Part shown: one piece after another, positions 17,606-27,668 of the stretch | Layout of the letters: each line of letters opens with the position of its first letter | Position numbering within the stretch: the stretch's first letter is position 1 | From: Natronoarchaeum rubrum | GTDB lineage: Archaea > Halobacteriota > Halobacteria > Halobacteriales > Natronoarchaeaceae | Length of the DNA: 64,000 bases | Reading direction: 5' to 3' | Assembly (NCBI RefSeq): GCF_024494695.1 | Contig: NZ_JANHDP010000007.1 | Coordinates: 192,462-256,461, forward strand | Translations under genes and position numbers: made by a program | The notes under the pieces: model-generated | Seen by the model: only the letters and a program-made list of their open reading frames with translations | Database searches by the model: none | What the model was told of the DNA's origin: nothing

Positions 17606-18352
17606 TCAGAAGCCGCCGTAGCGCAGGTACACCATCACGACGACGATTGCGAGCTGAAAGGCGCCCTGAACGCCGCTGAGCCGGGCGTTTCGCATCCCGA
17701 TCGAACTGATCACGTCCGGATCGGGGTTCGCCGAGACCATCTGACGGTACATTCGCACCTCGCCGGGCAGCAAGACGCCGAAGCCGAGCACGCTGAGGAC
17801 GATCACGATCGCGATGGCGACGACGATCGCGGGTTCGGTCATCGCGAACTCGGGCAGCGTCGCCGCGAGGTAGGTGCCGCTACCGACCAGCGCCACCCCG
17901 AACGCGGCCTGCCAGCGCCGGTCGCCGAAGGCGTCGAACTGCCGACCGATCAGCGCGAGCGCCGGGAGCAGCGACGCCGCGGTGAGGATCGCGATCCACG
18001 GCTGGAGATTCTCGTAGAACGCGATGCGGACCGCCAGCGTCACGCCGCCGCCGATCGTCACGAGCGCGAGCGACGGCATCAGGAACGTCATCTTCGGGGT
18101 GAATCGCTCGAACACGCTCGCGCGCTCCTCGACGGCCAGCCCGCCCAGCACCGGGCCGAGCACGAGCGCCATGAACAGGTCGATGCCGGTCCAGAGGATC
18201 CCGGCCATCACGTGGACGAACGTGTGCTGGATCAGCGTGCCGAACTGCAGGACGTACGCGAACGCGGCGACCGGGATCGCGACGGCGCCGACCGCGAACG
18301 CCGGGTTCGCCCGGTCGGCCATGCCGCGGACGGTCGCACGGATCGTGGTCAT
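17606..18352 (-). CDS. Polytopic membrane protein (CopD/DUF2269-like appearance)
   Basis: A 248-residue, highly hydrophobic protein with about seven membrane helices. The first pair contains HTFVHVMAGILWTGIDLFMA, a His-rich start reminiscent of CopD/DUF2269-type membrane proteins that may bind metal or haem; this is a resemblance, not an assignment. A charged loop (PNPDPDVISSIGMRNARLSG) precedes the last helix. The start at the ATG ending at 18352 has a TATA-like GTTTAAC about 28 bases upstream. The flanking Bat-type regulators are transcribed in the same direction but are not obviously in its operon. Confidence 0.7.
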   Translation of the reverse strand: MTTIRATVRGMADRANPAFAVGAVAIPVAAFAYVLQFGTLIQHTFVHVMAGILWTGIDLFMALVLGPVLGGLAVEERASVFERFTPKMTFLMPSLALVTIGGGVTLAVRIAFYENLQPWIAILTAASLLPALALIGRQFDAFGDRRWQAAFGVALVGSGTYLAATLPEFAMTEPAIVVAIAIVIVLSVLGFGVLLPGEVRMYRQMVSANPDPDVISSIGMRNARLSGVQGAFQLAIVVVMVYLRYGGF

Positions 18353-18474
18353 GGACGAGTGCGTCGGAGCGGCGGCTGTTAAACCTTGTCGATAGCTACC
18401 GATGCACAATGCGGTGCGCTTTCGGCTTGTCCGACGCTACGTCGCGTACTGTTCTCCCCCAGCGTATGCGCTCG

Positions 18475-19128
18475 TCAGGCGACGAGCGCGCCGAACACCC
18501 GCTCTTCGATCTTTCGGAGGTGCTCCCCGGCGGTCGTCGGGGCGACGTCGACCCGCTCGGCGACGTCTTCGAGCGTCGCCTCCCGCGGCGTCCGGTAGTA
18601 GCCCGTCTCGACCGCCACCTCCAGAACCTCCCGCTGGCGGACCGTCAGCAGCCTCGTCAGTGGCGCCTCGCTCGGGTCGTACTCGCCCGTTTCGAGCACC
18701 TCGAAGGCGACGTCGGCGTCCTCGCCGACCGTCTCGTAGAGCTCGCGGAACGCGGCGTCGCTACCGAGGTAGGTCACGCGGAGCGCCCCGTCGGCGTCGA
18801 AGCGGATCGGCGTCTCGACGACGAGTTCGGCGTCGCGCTGCAGTTCGAGCGTCCGGCGAGCCAGCGGCGTCGGCTCGAACTGGCTCACGGCCGTCCAGCG
18901 CTCCTCGCCCGACACGAGGTAGTCGGCGACGTACTCGGAGTCGCGCATGATCTCCTCGTACCGGTCACGGTCGCCGCTGCCCTCGGCGAACAGAAGCACC
19001 GTCTCGTCGTCGAGCAACTCGACGTGGTGGATCGCCTCCCGCTCGATCGACGGCTCCGCCGAGAGCTCTCGCCCGAGCGGGTGAAACGCGTCCGCGGCGG
19101 GCTCGACGCGGGCGGTAAGGTATCGCAT
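18475..19128 (-). CDS. Bat-type helix-turn-helix (HTH_10) transcriptional regulator
   Basis: A 217-residue protein starting MRYLTARVEPAADAFHPLG. The N-terminal 150 residues are a mixed alpha/beta sensor-like domain (LLDDETVLLFAEGSGDRDRY). The C-terminal HTH_10 segment is LLTVRQREVLEVAVETGYY, then ATLEDVAERVDVAPTTAGEHL. A TATA-like TTTATG lies about 25 bases before the ATG ending at 19128. The gene is divergent from the FAD monooxygenase at 19213 with about 85 bases between starts, so local control of that enzyme is plausible but unproven. Confidence 0.85.
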   Translation of the reverse strand: MRYLTARVEPAADAFHPLGRELSAEPSIEREAIHHVELLDDETVLLFAEGSGDRDRYEEIMRDSEYVADYLVSGEERWTAVSQFEPTPLARRTLELQRDAELVVETPIRFDADGALRVTYLGSDAAFRELYETVGEDADVAFEVLETGEYDPSEAPLTRLLTVRQREVLEVAVETGYYRTPREATLEDVAERVDVAPTTAGEHLRKIEERVFGALVA

Positions 19129-19212
19129 ACGGAGGGGTGCTCGGTCCGTCCTCATAAAGAGGCGTGGATGCGCTGCAGTCGGCGCTTGCCGATCGGCCGC
19201 CAACGAACAGGT

Positions 19213-20433
19213 ATGAGACGCACCCGATCGAACGGGCGGGTCGACGCGGCGACCGACGTCGCGATCGTCGGCGGCGGCATCTGCGGACTCACCGCGGCAA
19301 TCGCGCTCGAACGACGGGGCCGGGAGCCGACGGTGTACGAGGCCGCCGCCGAGTACCGGCCGATCGGCGCCGGGCTCCTCTTGCAGACGAACGCGCTGCT
19401 CGTGCTAGAGCGCCTTGGCGTCGCCGATCGGGTCAGGGAGACCGGCGTCCCGCTCGGCGACAGCGCGATCCGAGCCCCGGACGGCCGGGCGCTCAAGCGG
19501 TTCGACCTGAATCGAATCGAGCGCGCCGAGTTCGGCCACGGCTTCGTCGCGATCCACCGCGCCGACCTCCAGAAGATCCTCCTCGACGAACTCGACGCGA
19601 CCGTCCGGACCGGGATGGAGTGTACTGCGGTGACCGACGCCGACCGGCCGACCGTCCGGTTCGCGGACGGGACGCGGGTCAGCCCGGACGTCGTCGTGGG
19701 CGCCGACGGGATCCACTCCGCCGTGCGCGACGCCGTCGTCCCGAACGTCGAGCCGCGATCGCTCGACGGCGTCTGCTACCGCGCGGTCGTCGACGTCGAT
19801 CTGCCCGAACGGCACCGTGACCGCGGCCTCGAAGTGTGGGGCGAGGGGAGCTACACCGGCGGCGCTCCGCTCGACGACGACCGGTTCTACTGGTTCGCGA
19901 CGGTCTCCGAGTCGACGGCCGCGGAACTGGACGGTTCGCGCGAGGTCGTCGCCGCGCTGCGGGAACGATTCGGCACGTTCCCAGAACCGATCCCCGCCGT
20001 CGTCGACGCGCTCGATCCCGACGACGTCTTCGCGACCGAACTCGAGGACGTGCCGGCGCTCGACCGGTGGTCCCGCGGGTCGGTCGTCCTCGCCGGCGAC
20101 GCGGCCCACGGAATGTTGCCGTTCGCCGGGCAGGGCGCGGCCCAGTCGATCGAGGATGGACTCGCGCTGGCCGACGCCGTCGACCGGCACGGCGATCCGG
20201 CGGCCGCGTTCGAGACCTACGAAGCCGAGCGCAAGCCGCGGGCGGACGGCGTCCGCGCCGAGTCGCGCCGGCTCGGTCGGCTCGGGACGGTCCAGTCGTC
20301 GCTCGGCGCGCGACTCCGAAACCTCGCGGTCGGACTCGTTCCGGCGTCGCTCTTCCGGCGTTTCCGTCGACGACGAGCCTCGCGGACGACGCTCCCCGAC
20401 GCCGCGGTCGCCGACGGCGGTCCGGACGCCTGA
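19213..20433 (+). CDS. FAD-dependent monooxygenase (group A flavoprotein hydroxylase)
   Basis: A 406-residue protein with the N-terminal dinucleotide fold DVAIVGGGICGLTAAIALE, the middle FAD/NADPH motif VVVGADGIHSAVRDAV and the FAD ribityl motif VVLAGDAAHGMLPFAGQGA. These define the UbiH/PHBH-like monooxygenases, which insert one oxygen atom into aromatic or polyketide-like substrates using NAD(P)H. The substrate cannot be read from sequence. The C-terminal 40 residues are Arg-rich (PASLFRRFRRRRASR), possibly a membrane-surface contact. It is divergent from a Bat-type regulator and convergent with an ABC permease gene. Confidence 0.88.
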   Translation: MRRTRSNGRVDAATDVAIVGGGICGLTAAIALERRGREPTVYEAAAEYRPIGAGLLLQTNALLVLERLGVADRVRETGVPLGDSAIRAPDGRALKRFDLNRIERAEFGHGFVAIHRADLQKILLDELDATVRTGMECTAVTDADRPTVRFADGTRVSPDVVVGADGIHSAVRDAVVPNVEPRSLDGVCYRAVVDVDLPERHRDRGLEVWGEGSYTGGAPLDDDRFYWFATVSESTAAELDGSREVVAALRERFGTFPEPIPAVVDALDPDDVFATELEDVPALDRWSRGSVVLAGDAAHGMLPFAGQGAAQSIEDGLALADAVDRHGDPAAAFETYEAERKPRADGVRAESRRLGRLGTVQSSLGARLRNLAVGLVPASLFRRFRRRRASRTTLPDAAVADGGPDA

Positions 20434-20480
20434 CCCGAGTGGGCCCGACGCCGAACGGACCGCGGCGCCCGCCGCTCGGC

Positions 20481-21281
20481 TCACCCAGAGAGGTCGCGAC
20501 GTTCGAAGTACTCGCTGCTCGCGACGACGAGGACGACGACGGCGACGAGCAGCACCGAGAGATCGGCCGCCGAGATTTCGCCGTCGACGAGGATGGCGCC
20601 GGGGTCGAAGTACCGCGAGAACGCCACGTCGCCGAGCCACTCGTAGTCGGTGTCGAACGTGAACGTATCGAGCAAGAACAGTCCGAACACCGCGCCGGCG
20701 CCGGCGGTCTGGGCGCGCCGCGTCGCGTCGAACGCCACCGACGCCAGCAACCCGACGCCCGCACACGCGAGCAGGTAGGGGATCGAGACGACGTGGACGG
20801 CCAGCAGGTCGACGACGTCGATCGATTCGCCGACGAGCGCGACGCCGAGGTAGACCGCGAGAAACGTGATCGCGTTGACGACGAGCAGCCCCGGAACGAG
20901 CGAGAGGTACTTGCCGACGACGACGCGCGTCCGCGAGACGGGCAGCGAGAGCGTCAGGCCGACGGTGCCGCGCTCGACCTCGCCCGCGACCGTCCCCGCC
21001 GCGGCGTAGGCGTAGTAGATCGCGAGCAACAGCACCCAGCCGAACTGGTAGAGCTGCGAGACGAGATACCCTTCGATGGTCGTCAGCGTCGTCACGTTGC
21101 CGACGAACGCGCGCCGCGCTTCCGGCGGGAGCGACTCCAGATAGGCGTCGAAGTCGGCGCCCGTCTCCTGGATCGACGGGAACAGCCCGACGGTCAGTGC
21201 GATCAGGGCGACCAACGCGATCGCGAGCAGCACCGATCCCCGAAGTCGACGGCCGGCCTCGAAAGACGTGATCTCGAACAT
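20481..21281 (-). CDS. ABC-2 type transporter permease
   Basis: A 266-residue membrane protein with about six helices. It starts MFEITSFEAGRRLRGSVLL and contains the conserved cytoplasmic loop AGTVAGEVERGTVGLTLSLPVSR seen in ABC-2 permeases of the gliding/natA type. It ends with a helix and ASSEYFERRDLSG. It would form the membrane half of an exporter. A matching ATPase gene on the same strand lies 1.6 kb upstream at 22881-23828, with two small unrelated genes between them, which is an unusually loose arrangement. The substrate is unknown. Confidence 0.82.
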   Translation of the reverse strand: MFEITSFEAGRRLRGSVLLAIALVALIALTVGLFPSIQETGADFDAYLESLPPEARRAFVGNVTTLTTIEGYLVSQLYQFGWVLLLAIYYAYAAAGTVAGEVERGTVGLTLSLPVSRTRVVVGKYLSLVPGLLVVNAITFLAVYLGVALVGESIDVVDLLAVHVVSIPYLLACAGVGLLASVAFDATRRAQTAGAGAVFGLFLLDTFTFDTDYEWLGDVAFSRYFDPGAILVDGEISAADLSVLLVAVVVLVVASSEYFERRDLSG

Positions 21282-21406
21282 TGAGCGTCCCCCTCAGCAG
21301 CCTGTGACGCGGAGCGCGGTGGTAAGCGTGGGTCGTGCGTATTTGTATCGCGCCATGGATTTGGACGTGTGGCTACCAGTCGTCTCGACAACGGGGCGGA
21401 GCGACC

Positions 21407-22573
21407 GTGACCGACCGGCTACCCGGTCCCCGGCGTCGTTCGATCGTCGCCGGGCTGTTGCTGGTCGCGGCGGTGGTCTGGGTCGGCGCCGGAGCCGCCG
21501 CGGCACTCCCGTCCGACGCCCCGAACGCGGCGCTCCAGGACGGCACGCCGAACAACGAGAGCGCCACCAACGACACGACGGCGGGAGCGACGACCGACCA
21601 GCAGGACGGCACGCCACCGCAGAACGACTCGGACGCACAGCCCGGGACTGACGCCGGAGCGCCGGCCGCGGACGACTCCACGACGGCCGGGCCGCCGCCG
21701 ATCGCCGAGCCCGACGAGAACGTCACCGTCGCCGTCGTCGAGAACCAGTCCGTCCCCGCGGGGGCGTCGACGACGCTCTCCCTGGAGGTCGAAAACGACG
21801 GCGACGGTAGGGTGAGGGATCTCGTCGTGACGCTGCAGACGCCCGGCGACGCGCTGATTCTCGGATCGCTGGACGCGCCGCAGGCGACCCGATCGGTCTA
21901 CGTCGAGGAACTCCAGCCCGGCAGGACCGAGACGGTCGACCTCGACGTCGGCGCAGCCGCCGTCGAGCCGGGCACCTATCCGCTGTTCGCGTCGGTCCAG
22001 TACGCCGTCGACGTCGACGACGATGACGACGACGGGATCGGCAACGACACCGACGACGATGATGACGGCGACGACGGGGACAACGACGACGAGACCGAGA
22101 TTGTCGGACCGAGCGGGCCGGCCGTGCTCGGCGTCCCGGTCACCGACGCGGTTTCGTTCGACGTGACGCCCGTCGAGAGCGAGATCCCCGTCGACGGGTC
22201 GGGGGTCTACAGCGTCCGGATCACCAACGAGGGCAACGAGACGGCGACCGGCGTCGTCGCGACGCTCGCGACCGGCCCGCCGCTGACCAGCGAGTCGCCG
22301 ACCGCCTACGTCGGGACGCTCGAACCCGACGCGTCGGCGACGGTCCGGTTCGCGCTGGAGTCGTCCTCGGACGCGATCGAGACCACCGCGAGCGCGTCGA
22401 TCGCGGTCGGCTGGGAGACCGACGCCGGAGATCGGGCGAGCGCGGACCCCGTTTCGGTCCCGGTCGACGTCGCCGACGCCGACGATGAGACGGACGTGGA
22501 TTCCGTCGCACCGTTCGTCGCGGTCGCGCTCGTGCTGGCGATCGCGACGGTCTGGTGGTTCCGGCGGCGCTGA
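21407..22573 (+). CDS. Secreted/cell-surface CARDB-like protein with C-terminal membrane anchor
   Basis: About 388 residues, starting at the GTG at 21407 (TDRLPGPRRRS) with GGAG 6 bases upstream. An N-terminal signal/anchor helix (IVAGLLLVAAVVWVGAGAAA) leads to a Thr/Asn/Asp-rich linker and two Ig-like domains of the CARDB/COG1361 type (VSVPAGASTTLSLEVENDGDG and VDGSGVYSVRITNEGNETAT). They are separated by an almost pure Asp/Gly stretch (about residues 205-225). A C-terminal helix (FVAVALVLAIATVWWF) ends in RRR. The protein is exposed at the cell surface. Its ligand is unknown. The neighbouring ABC permease is divergent. Confidence 0.78.
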   Translation: MTDRLPGPRRRSIVAGLLLVAAVVWVGAGAAAALPSDAPNAALQDGTPNNESATNDTTAGATTDQQDGTPPQNDSDAQPGTDAGAPAADDSTTAGPPPIAEPDENVTVAVVENQSVPAGASTTLSLEVENDGDGRVRDLVVTLQTPGDALILGSLDAPQATRSVYVEELQPGRTETVDLDVGAAAVEPGTYPLFASVQYAVDVDDDDDDGIGNDTDDDDDGDDGDNDDETEIVGPSGPAVLGVPVTDAVSFDVTPVESEIPVDGSGVYSVRITNEGNETATGVVATLATGPPLTSESPTAYVGTLEPDASATVRFALESSSDAIETTASASIAVGWETDAGDRASADPVSVPVDVADADDETDVDSVAPFVAVALVLAIATVWWFRRR

Positions 22574-22583
22574 TCCCGTCCGC

Positions 22584-22757
22584 TCACCGGCTGGCCAGCG
22601 CCGCACCGATCGCGATCCCGGCGCCCATCCCGATCGAGAGCCCCAGCGCGATATCGTCCATCGCGACCCCGAGGGCGGCGCCGACGCCGGCACCGAGCGC
22701 GACACCCACTCCCATCATCTGCCCGTCGATCTCGTCGCTTCCCTCGTCGTTGCTCAT
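22584..22757 (-). CDS. Small glycine-zipper-like membrane protein (57 aa)
   Basis: A short frame from the ATG ending at 22757 encodes a hydrophilic acidic start (MSNDEGSDEIDGQ) and then a Gly/Ala/Met-rich hydrophobic stretch (MMGVGVALGAGVGAALGVAM, then LGLSIGMGAGIAIGAALASR). The regular G-x-x-x-G/A spacing is that of glycine-zipper membrane proteins. It ends 10 bases past the stop of the convergent surface-protein gene. Homologous tiny proteins are common in prokaryotes, and their role is unknown. The call rests on the clear composition and codon use. Confidence 0.6.
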   Translation of the reverse strand: MSNDEGSDEIDGQMMGVGVALGAGVGAALGVAMDDIALGLSIGMGAGIAIGAALASR

Positions 22758-22880
22758 CCGAGTTCATGTCTCGCACGGAATCATAGCTCTACCGACCCGT
22801 TTCGGGGCAGACGGACGGCAGTCGAGCCCCGAATCGGAAATGCGACCTCTACTGGTCGAAGCGGACGACGATCTCGTCTC

Positions 22881-23828
22881 TCAGGGGCTAGACTCCCTCT
22901 GGGACGGTTCGGCGTCCTCGTCGGGTCCGGCGTCTTCGTCCTCCCCGTAGAAGTGCATGAACACGTCCTCGATCGAGGCGTCGCGAACCTCCAGGTCGAG
23001 CACGGTGTACTCGTGGAGCCGATCGATCAGGGCGTCGAACTCGCGCGAGAGCACGAGGCTGTAGGTCCCGTCGCGTCGCTCGACGCTCGACGTGCCCGGG
23101 AACTCCAGCGCGGCGGGCGGTGGCTCCTCCGCGAGGCGGGCCGTGACGACGGTACCGCCCTCCGCGAGGATGTTCTCGACGGTGTCGAGTTCGATCAGGT
23201 GGCCCTTCCGGATGATCCCGACGCGGTCGCAGACGCGCCGCACCTCGCTCAGGACGTGCGAGGAGAAGAAGCTCGTCAGGCCGCGCTTGCGGCGTTCCTC
23301 CAGTAGCTCGTAGAACTCGTTCTGAACGAGCGGGTCCAGCCCCGCGGTCGGCTCGTCCATGATCGCCAGCTCAGGATCGTGCATGAACGCCGCGACGATG
23401 GCGAGTTTCTGCCGGTTCCCGCTGGAGTACGCGCGGACGTTGCGATCGAGCGGGACGGGGAAGCGATCGAGGAGTTCCGCCCGGCGCCGATCGCCGCGCA
23501 GCCGCCCGAAGTAGTCGAGCACGTCGGCCCCGGTCACGCGATCGTAGAAGCGCACGTCGCTCGGGAGGTAGCCCACCGACCGCTTGGCCTCGCGCAGCGC
23601 CGCTCGGTCGGTGACGTCCCGCCCCAGCACGCGTGCCTCGCCGTCGGTGGGCTTGAGCAGCCCCAGTAGCACGCGGATCGCCGTCGACTTCCCCGCGCCG
23701 TTCGGCCCGAGAAAGCCGAAGATCTCGCCGGACGCCACGGTGAACGTGACGTCCTCGACGCCGCGCACGTCGCCGTAGTACTTCGTCAGCTCCGCGACTT
23801 CGATCGGGAACGGACCGTCGCTGGCCAC
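22881..23828 (-). CDS. ABC transporter ATP-binding protein (NatA-like exporter)
   Basis: A 315-residue ATPase with Walker A FLGPNGAGKSTAIRVLLGLL, Q-loop region SVGYLPSDVRFYD, Walker B LAIMDEPTAGLDPL and H-loop FFSSHVLSE. The ABC signature is YSSGNRQKLAIV rather than LSGGQ, a variant seen in some ABC-2 exporters. A C-terminal domain of about 90 residues ends with a DVFMHFYGEDED segment. It pairs logically with the ABC-2 permease at 20481-21281. The start is a GTG (MASDGPFPIEVAEL). Substrate is unknown; antibiotic or lipid-type exporters are the usual guess. Confidence 0.88.
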   Translation of the reverse strand: MASDGPFPIEVAELTKYYGDVRGVEDVTFTVASGEIFGFLGPNGAGKSTAIRVLLGLLKPTDGEARVLGRDVTDRAALREAKRSVGYLPSDVRFYDRVTGADVLDYFGRLRGDRRRAELLDRFPVPLDRNVRAYSSGNRQKLAIVAAFMHDPELAIMDEPTAGLDPLVQNEFYELLEERRKRGLTSFFSSHVLSEVRRVCDRVGIIRKGHLIELDTVENILAEGGTVVTARLAEEPPPAALEFPGTSSVERRDGTYSLVLSREFDALIDRLHEYTVLDLEVRDASIEDVFMHFYGEDEDAGPDEDAEPSQRESSP

Positions 23829-23988
23829 GTGCGAACTACGACGAAGCGAGTGTTATACCCCGGCCCGGACTGGCGATCAGTACGCCGGCCCAGTCCACCG
23901 ATCACTGCGCTCCTGCGGTTCGTCGTGGTTCCTAACGGGTCGTGTTCCCACGATTCGGAGAAGCCTCAAGGGCGACCGACCCCTACCG

Positions 23989-25017
23989 ATGTCACTCTCT
24001 ACGATGCCCTCTACGCGCACTACGCTCTCGCTGTTCGGCCTGCTGACCGTCGTCTGGGGGACCTCCTTCGTGGCGATCAAGGCCGGCCTCGATTCGTTCC
24101 CGCCGATCCTGTTCGCCGCTCTGCGTCACGACCTCGCCAGCCTGCTCCTGCTGGGGTACGTCGCGGCGAGCAGCCGCCGCTGGCTCCCGCGGACGCGGGC
24201 GGATCTGGAACTGATCGCGATCGGCGGCACGCTGATGGTCGGCGGCCACTTCGCGCTGCTGTTCGTCGGCCAGCAGTACGTCCCGAGCGCGCTGGGCGCG
24301 ATCTTGCTCTCGCTGACGCCGATGCTCACCGCGCTCTTTGCGGTCGTCGCGCTGCCCGCCGAGCGAATGCGCATCCACGGCGTCGCCGGGATCGTGCTCG
24401 GCTTTCTGGGCGTGCTGGTCGTCGCGAACCCCTCGCCCAGCTCGCTCGGCGACCAGCTCGTCGGCGTCGGCCTGCTGCTCGCCTCGGCGGCCAGCTTCGC
24501 GATCGGCTCCGTCTGGACCGAACGCTACACGCCCGCGCTCCCGCTGGCGTCGATCCAGGCGTGGATGTTGCTTGTCGGCGCCGGCGTCCTCCACGCGATC
24601 AGCGCGGGCCTCGCGGGCGAGTCCCTCACCGCCGTCGAGTGGACTCACTCGGGCCTGCTCGCGCTCGTCTACCTCGGCGCGTTCGCCAGCGCGATCGGCT
24701 TCCTCGTCTACTTCCAGCTGATGGACGCCGTGGGGCCGAGCGAGACGAGTCTGGTCAACTACGCGACGCCGGTCGTCGCCGCCGTCGCGGGCTGGGCGCT
24801 GCTGGACGAGCAGATCACCGCGTTCACGGTCGCCGGGTTCGGCCTGATCCTCGGCGGCTTCCTGCTGGTGAAAGCCGACGCGATCCGGTCGAGCGTGCTC
24901 CACCGCGGCTCGACCGCGGTGCCGGCGTTCTACGACGACCCGCGCGAGCACGTCGTCGTCGAGGGCAACGCCTACGTGGTCGACGACGGTGCGGAGGGCG
25001 GCTACCCCGCCGACTGA
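23989..25017 (+). CDS. EamA/DMT-family transporter
   Basis: A 342-residue protein with ten predicted helices in two EamA repeats. The first begins LFGLLTVVWGTSFVAIKAGL and ends near VLGFLGVLVVANP. The second begins DQLVGVGLLLASAASFAIGS and ends LILGGFLLVKADAI. This is the drug/metabolite transporter superfamily of the inner membrane, with substrates ranging from amino acids to nucleotide sugars. A hydrophilic C-terminal tail of about 45 residues (DDPREHVVVEGNAYVVDDG) is an extra not seen in all members. The start at the first ATG (MSLSTMPSTR) is preferred; a second ATG 15 bases on is possible. Confidence 0.88.
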   Translation: MSLSTMPSTRTTLSLFGLLTVVWGTSFVAIKAGLDSFPPILFAALRHDLASLLLLGYVAASSRRWLPRTRADLELIAIGGTLMVGGHFALLFVGQQYVPSALGAILLSLTPMLTALFAVVALPAERMRIHGVAGIVLGFLGVLVVANPSPSSLGDQLVGVGLLLASAASFAIGSVWTERYTPALPLASIQAWMLLVGAGVLHAISAGLAGESLTAVEWTHSGLLALVYLGAFASAIGFLVYFQLMDAVGPSETSLVNYATPVVAAVAGWALLDEQITAFTVAGFGLILGGFLLVKADAIRSSVLHRGSTAVPAFYDDPREHVVVEGNAYVVDDGAEGGYPAD

Positions 25018-25107
25018 GCTGCGACGGGGCCAAAAATCACAGACTGCGACGGGGTCTGGCGCTGTGATCGACCCTCGACCAGCGCAGAGGTCTAGCCGAC
25101 GCACACG

Positions 25108-25118
25108 GTGTTTATTAC
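25108..25118 (+). promoter_or_regulatory. TATA box for the aldehyde dehydrogenase gene
   Basis: An AT-rich GTGTTTATTAC box about 28-30 bases before the ATG at 25143 fits a haloarchaeal TATA element driving a leaderless transcript. No Shine-Dalgarno stretch precedes the start codon, which agrees with this reading. Confidence 0.55.
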
Positions 25119-25142
25119 TAATTCTACACTAGCAACTAACGT

Positions 25143-26669
<1,527 letters not shown>

Positions 26670-26673
26670 GATC

Positions 26674-27045
26674 GTGTCCGTCCCGTTCCCGCCGGCCGAG
26701 GGCGACCTCGACGCCCGGCAGGTCGCCGTCGCGCCCGACGGGACGGCGTACGTCGTCCCCTCGGGCATGCACGAGCGCCTCCGGTCGGCGGTCGCGCCCA
26801 AGCGGGACGATCGGGACCCGAAGGTCGCGCTCGCGCTGTCGGGCTGGGTGTGTCTGCAGGCCGACGGGATGACGGATCGAATCAACGTCGACGCCCCGGA
26901 CGCGTTCGCCGACGCGACGCCGGTCCGTCGGTTCGCGCGTGCTCACGACGCGGGGTCGGTCGCCGTCGCTCGGCATCCCAGCGGCGAGGTGTGCCGGTCG
27001 ACCGATCCCGCGACGTTCGCGCTCGACGGGCCGGTCGACGAATAG
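26674..27045 (+). CDS. Hypothetical protein downstream of aldehyde dehydrogenase (123 aa)
   Basis: A GTG at 26674 opens a 123-residue frame four bases after the ALDH stop codon, so it is likely on the same transcript. The product has a mixed alpha/beta look (QVAVAPDGTAYVVPSGMHER, then SGWVCLQADGMTDRINVDAP, then SVAVARHPSGEVCR) with two well-spaced cysteines and no membrane helix. I do not recognise a family. A frame on the opposite strand is also open, but codon position bias and the operon-like spacing favour the plus strand. Confidence 0.55.
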   Translation: MSVPFPPAEGDLDARQVAVAPDGTAYVVPSGMHERLRSAVAPKRDDRDPKVALALSGWVCLQADGMTDRINVDAPDAFADATPVRRFARAHDAGSVAVARHPSGEVCRSTDPATFALDGPVDE

Positions 27046-27097
27046 CGCCACGGGGCACACCCGATGCGAGCGTCACGGCTCGGTGACGATAGCTCGC

Positions 27098-27607
27098 TCA
27101 GACGTGGATGCGTCGCGTCGAGCGCGCGGATCGGCGGTCCGCCGTCACCCGCAGATCGACGGCGACGCCCAGCACGTGCGTCCGCCCGCCCCGATCCTGC
27201 ACCACGACGCCGCCGATCGCCTCGCAGTCGCCGAACTGCCGGTCCGGGCCGCCGGGACAGTCCTCTGCAGCCCACGCCTGCGCGGCTGTCTCGTTGTACT
27301 CGATCTCGTGGACGACGCCCTCGCGGAGTCCCGACGTTCGCAACGTCGCCAGACGCGGACCGAGCCGATTCTCGACCGTCGCGACGGCGGCCTCCCGATC
27401 GCTCCACGAGTGATTGCCGGGGACACCCGACGCCGCTTCGAAGACGGCCCGATCGAGCGCCCGGGTGACGTCTTCGCCGGGCCGGTCGGACGTTCCGATA
27501 CCGGCGTCCGGCGTGGCGCCGAGTTGTACGTAGGCCAGCGCGATCGGCGCGAGACCGACGGCGATCACGGCGCCGGCGACGAGCACGAGCTGGGCACGCG
27601 TCGGCAC
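27098..27607 (-). CDS. Haloarchaeal single-pass membrane protein (DUF7261-like)
   Basis: About 169 residues from the GTG ending at 27607. A short positively charged start (PTRAQ) and one N-terminal hydrophobic helix (LVLVAGAVIAVGLAPIALAYVQLG) precede a soluble domain with two cysteines (EDCPGGPDRQFGDCEAIGG). The start-helix-YVQLG pattern resembles haloarchaeal DUF7261 proteins, which are usually encoded in pilin-like gene clusters. Here no such companions lie upstream; a TnpB element occupies that side. The start was moved from an upstream in-frame ATG because a TATA-like palindrome lies about 31 bases before this GTG. Confidence 0.6.
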   Translation of the reverse strand: MPTRAQLVLVAGAVIAVGLAPIALAYVQLGATPDAGIGTSDRPGEDVTRALDRAVFEAASGVPGNHSWSDREAAVATVENRLGPRLATLRTSGLREGVVHEIEYNETAAQAWAAEDCPGGPDRQFGDCEAIGGVVVQDRGGRTHVLGVAVDLRVTADRRSARSTRRIHV

Positions 27608-27632
27608 AGGGACTTCGGCGTCTGGGTGCTGA

Positions 27633-27643
27633 GGTTTATAACC
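27633..27643. promoter_or_regulatory. Near-palindromic TATA box between two divergent genes
   Basis: GGTTTATAACC reads almost the same on both strands. Its centre (27638) lies 31 bases from the GTG of the minus-strand gene and 31 bases from the ATG of tnpB. The symmetric distances fit leaderless starts on both sides, so one box may serve both genes. Confidence 0.45.
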
Positions 27644-27668
27644 GAAAACGGACCGATACTGGACTGCG

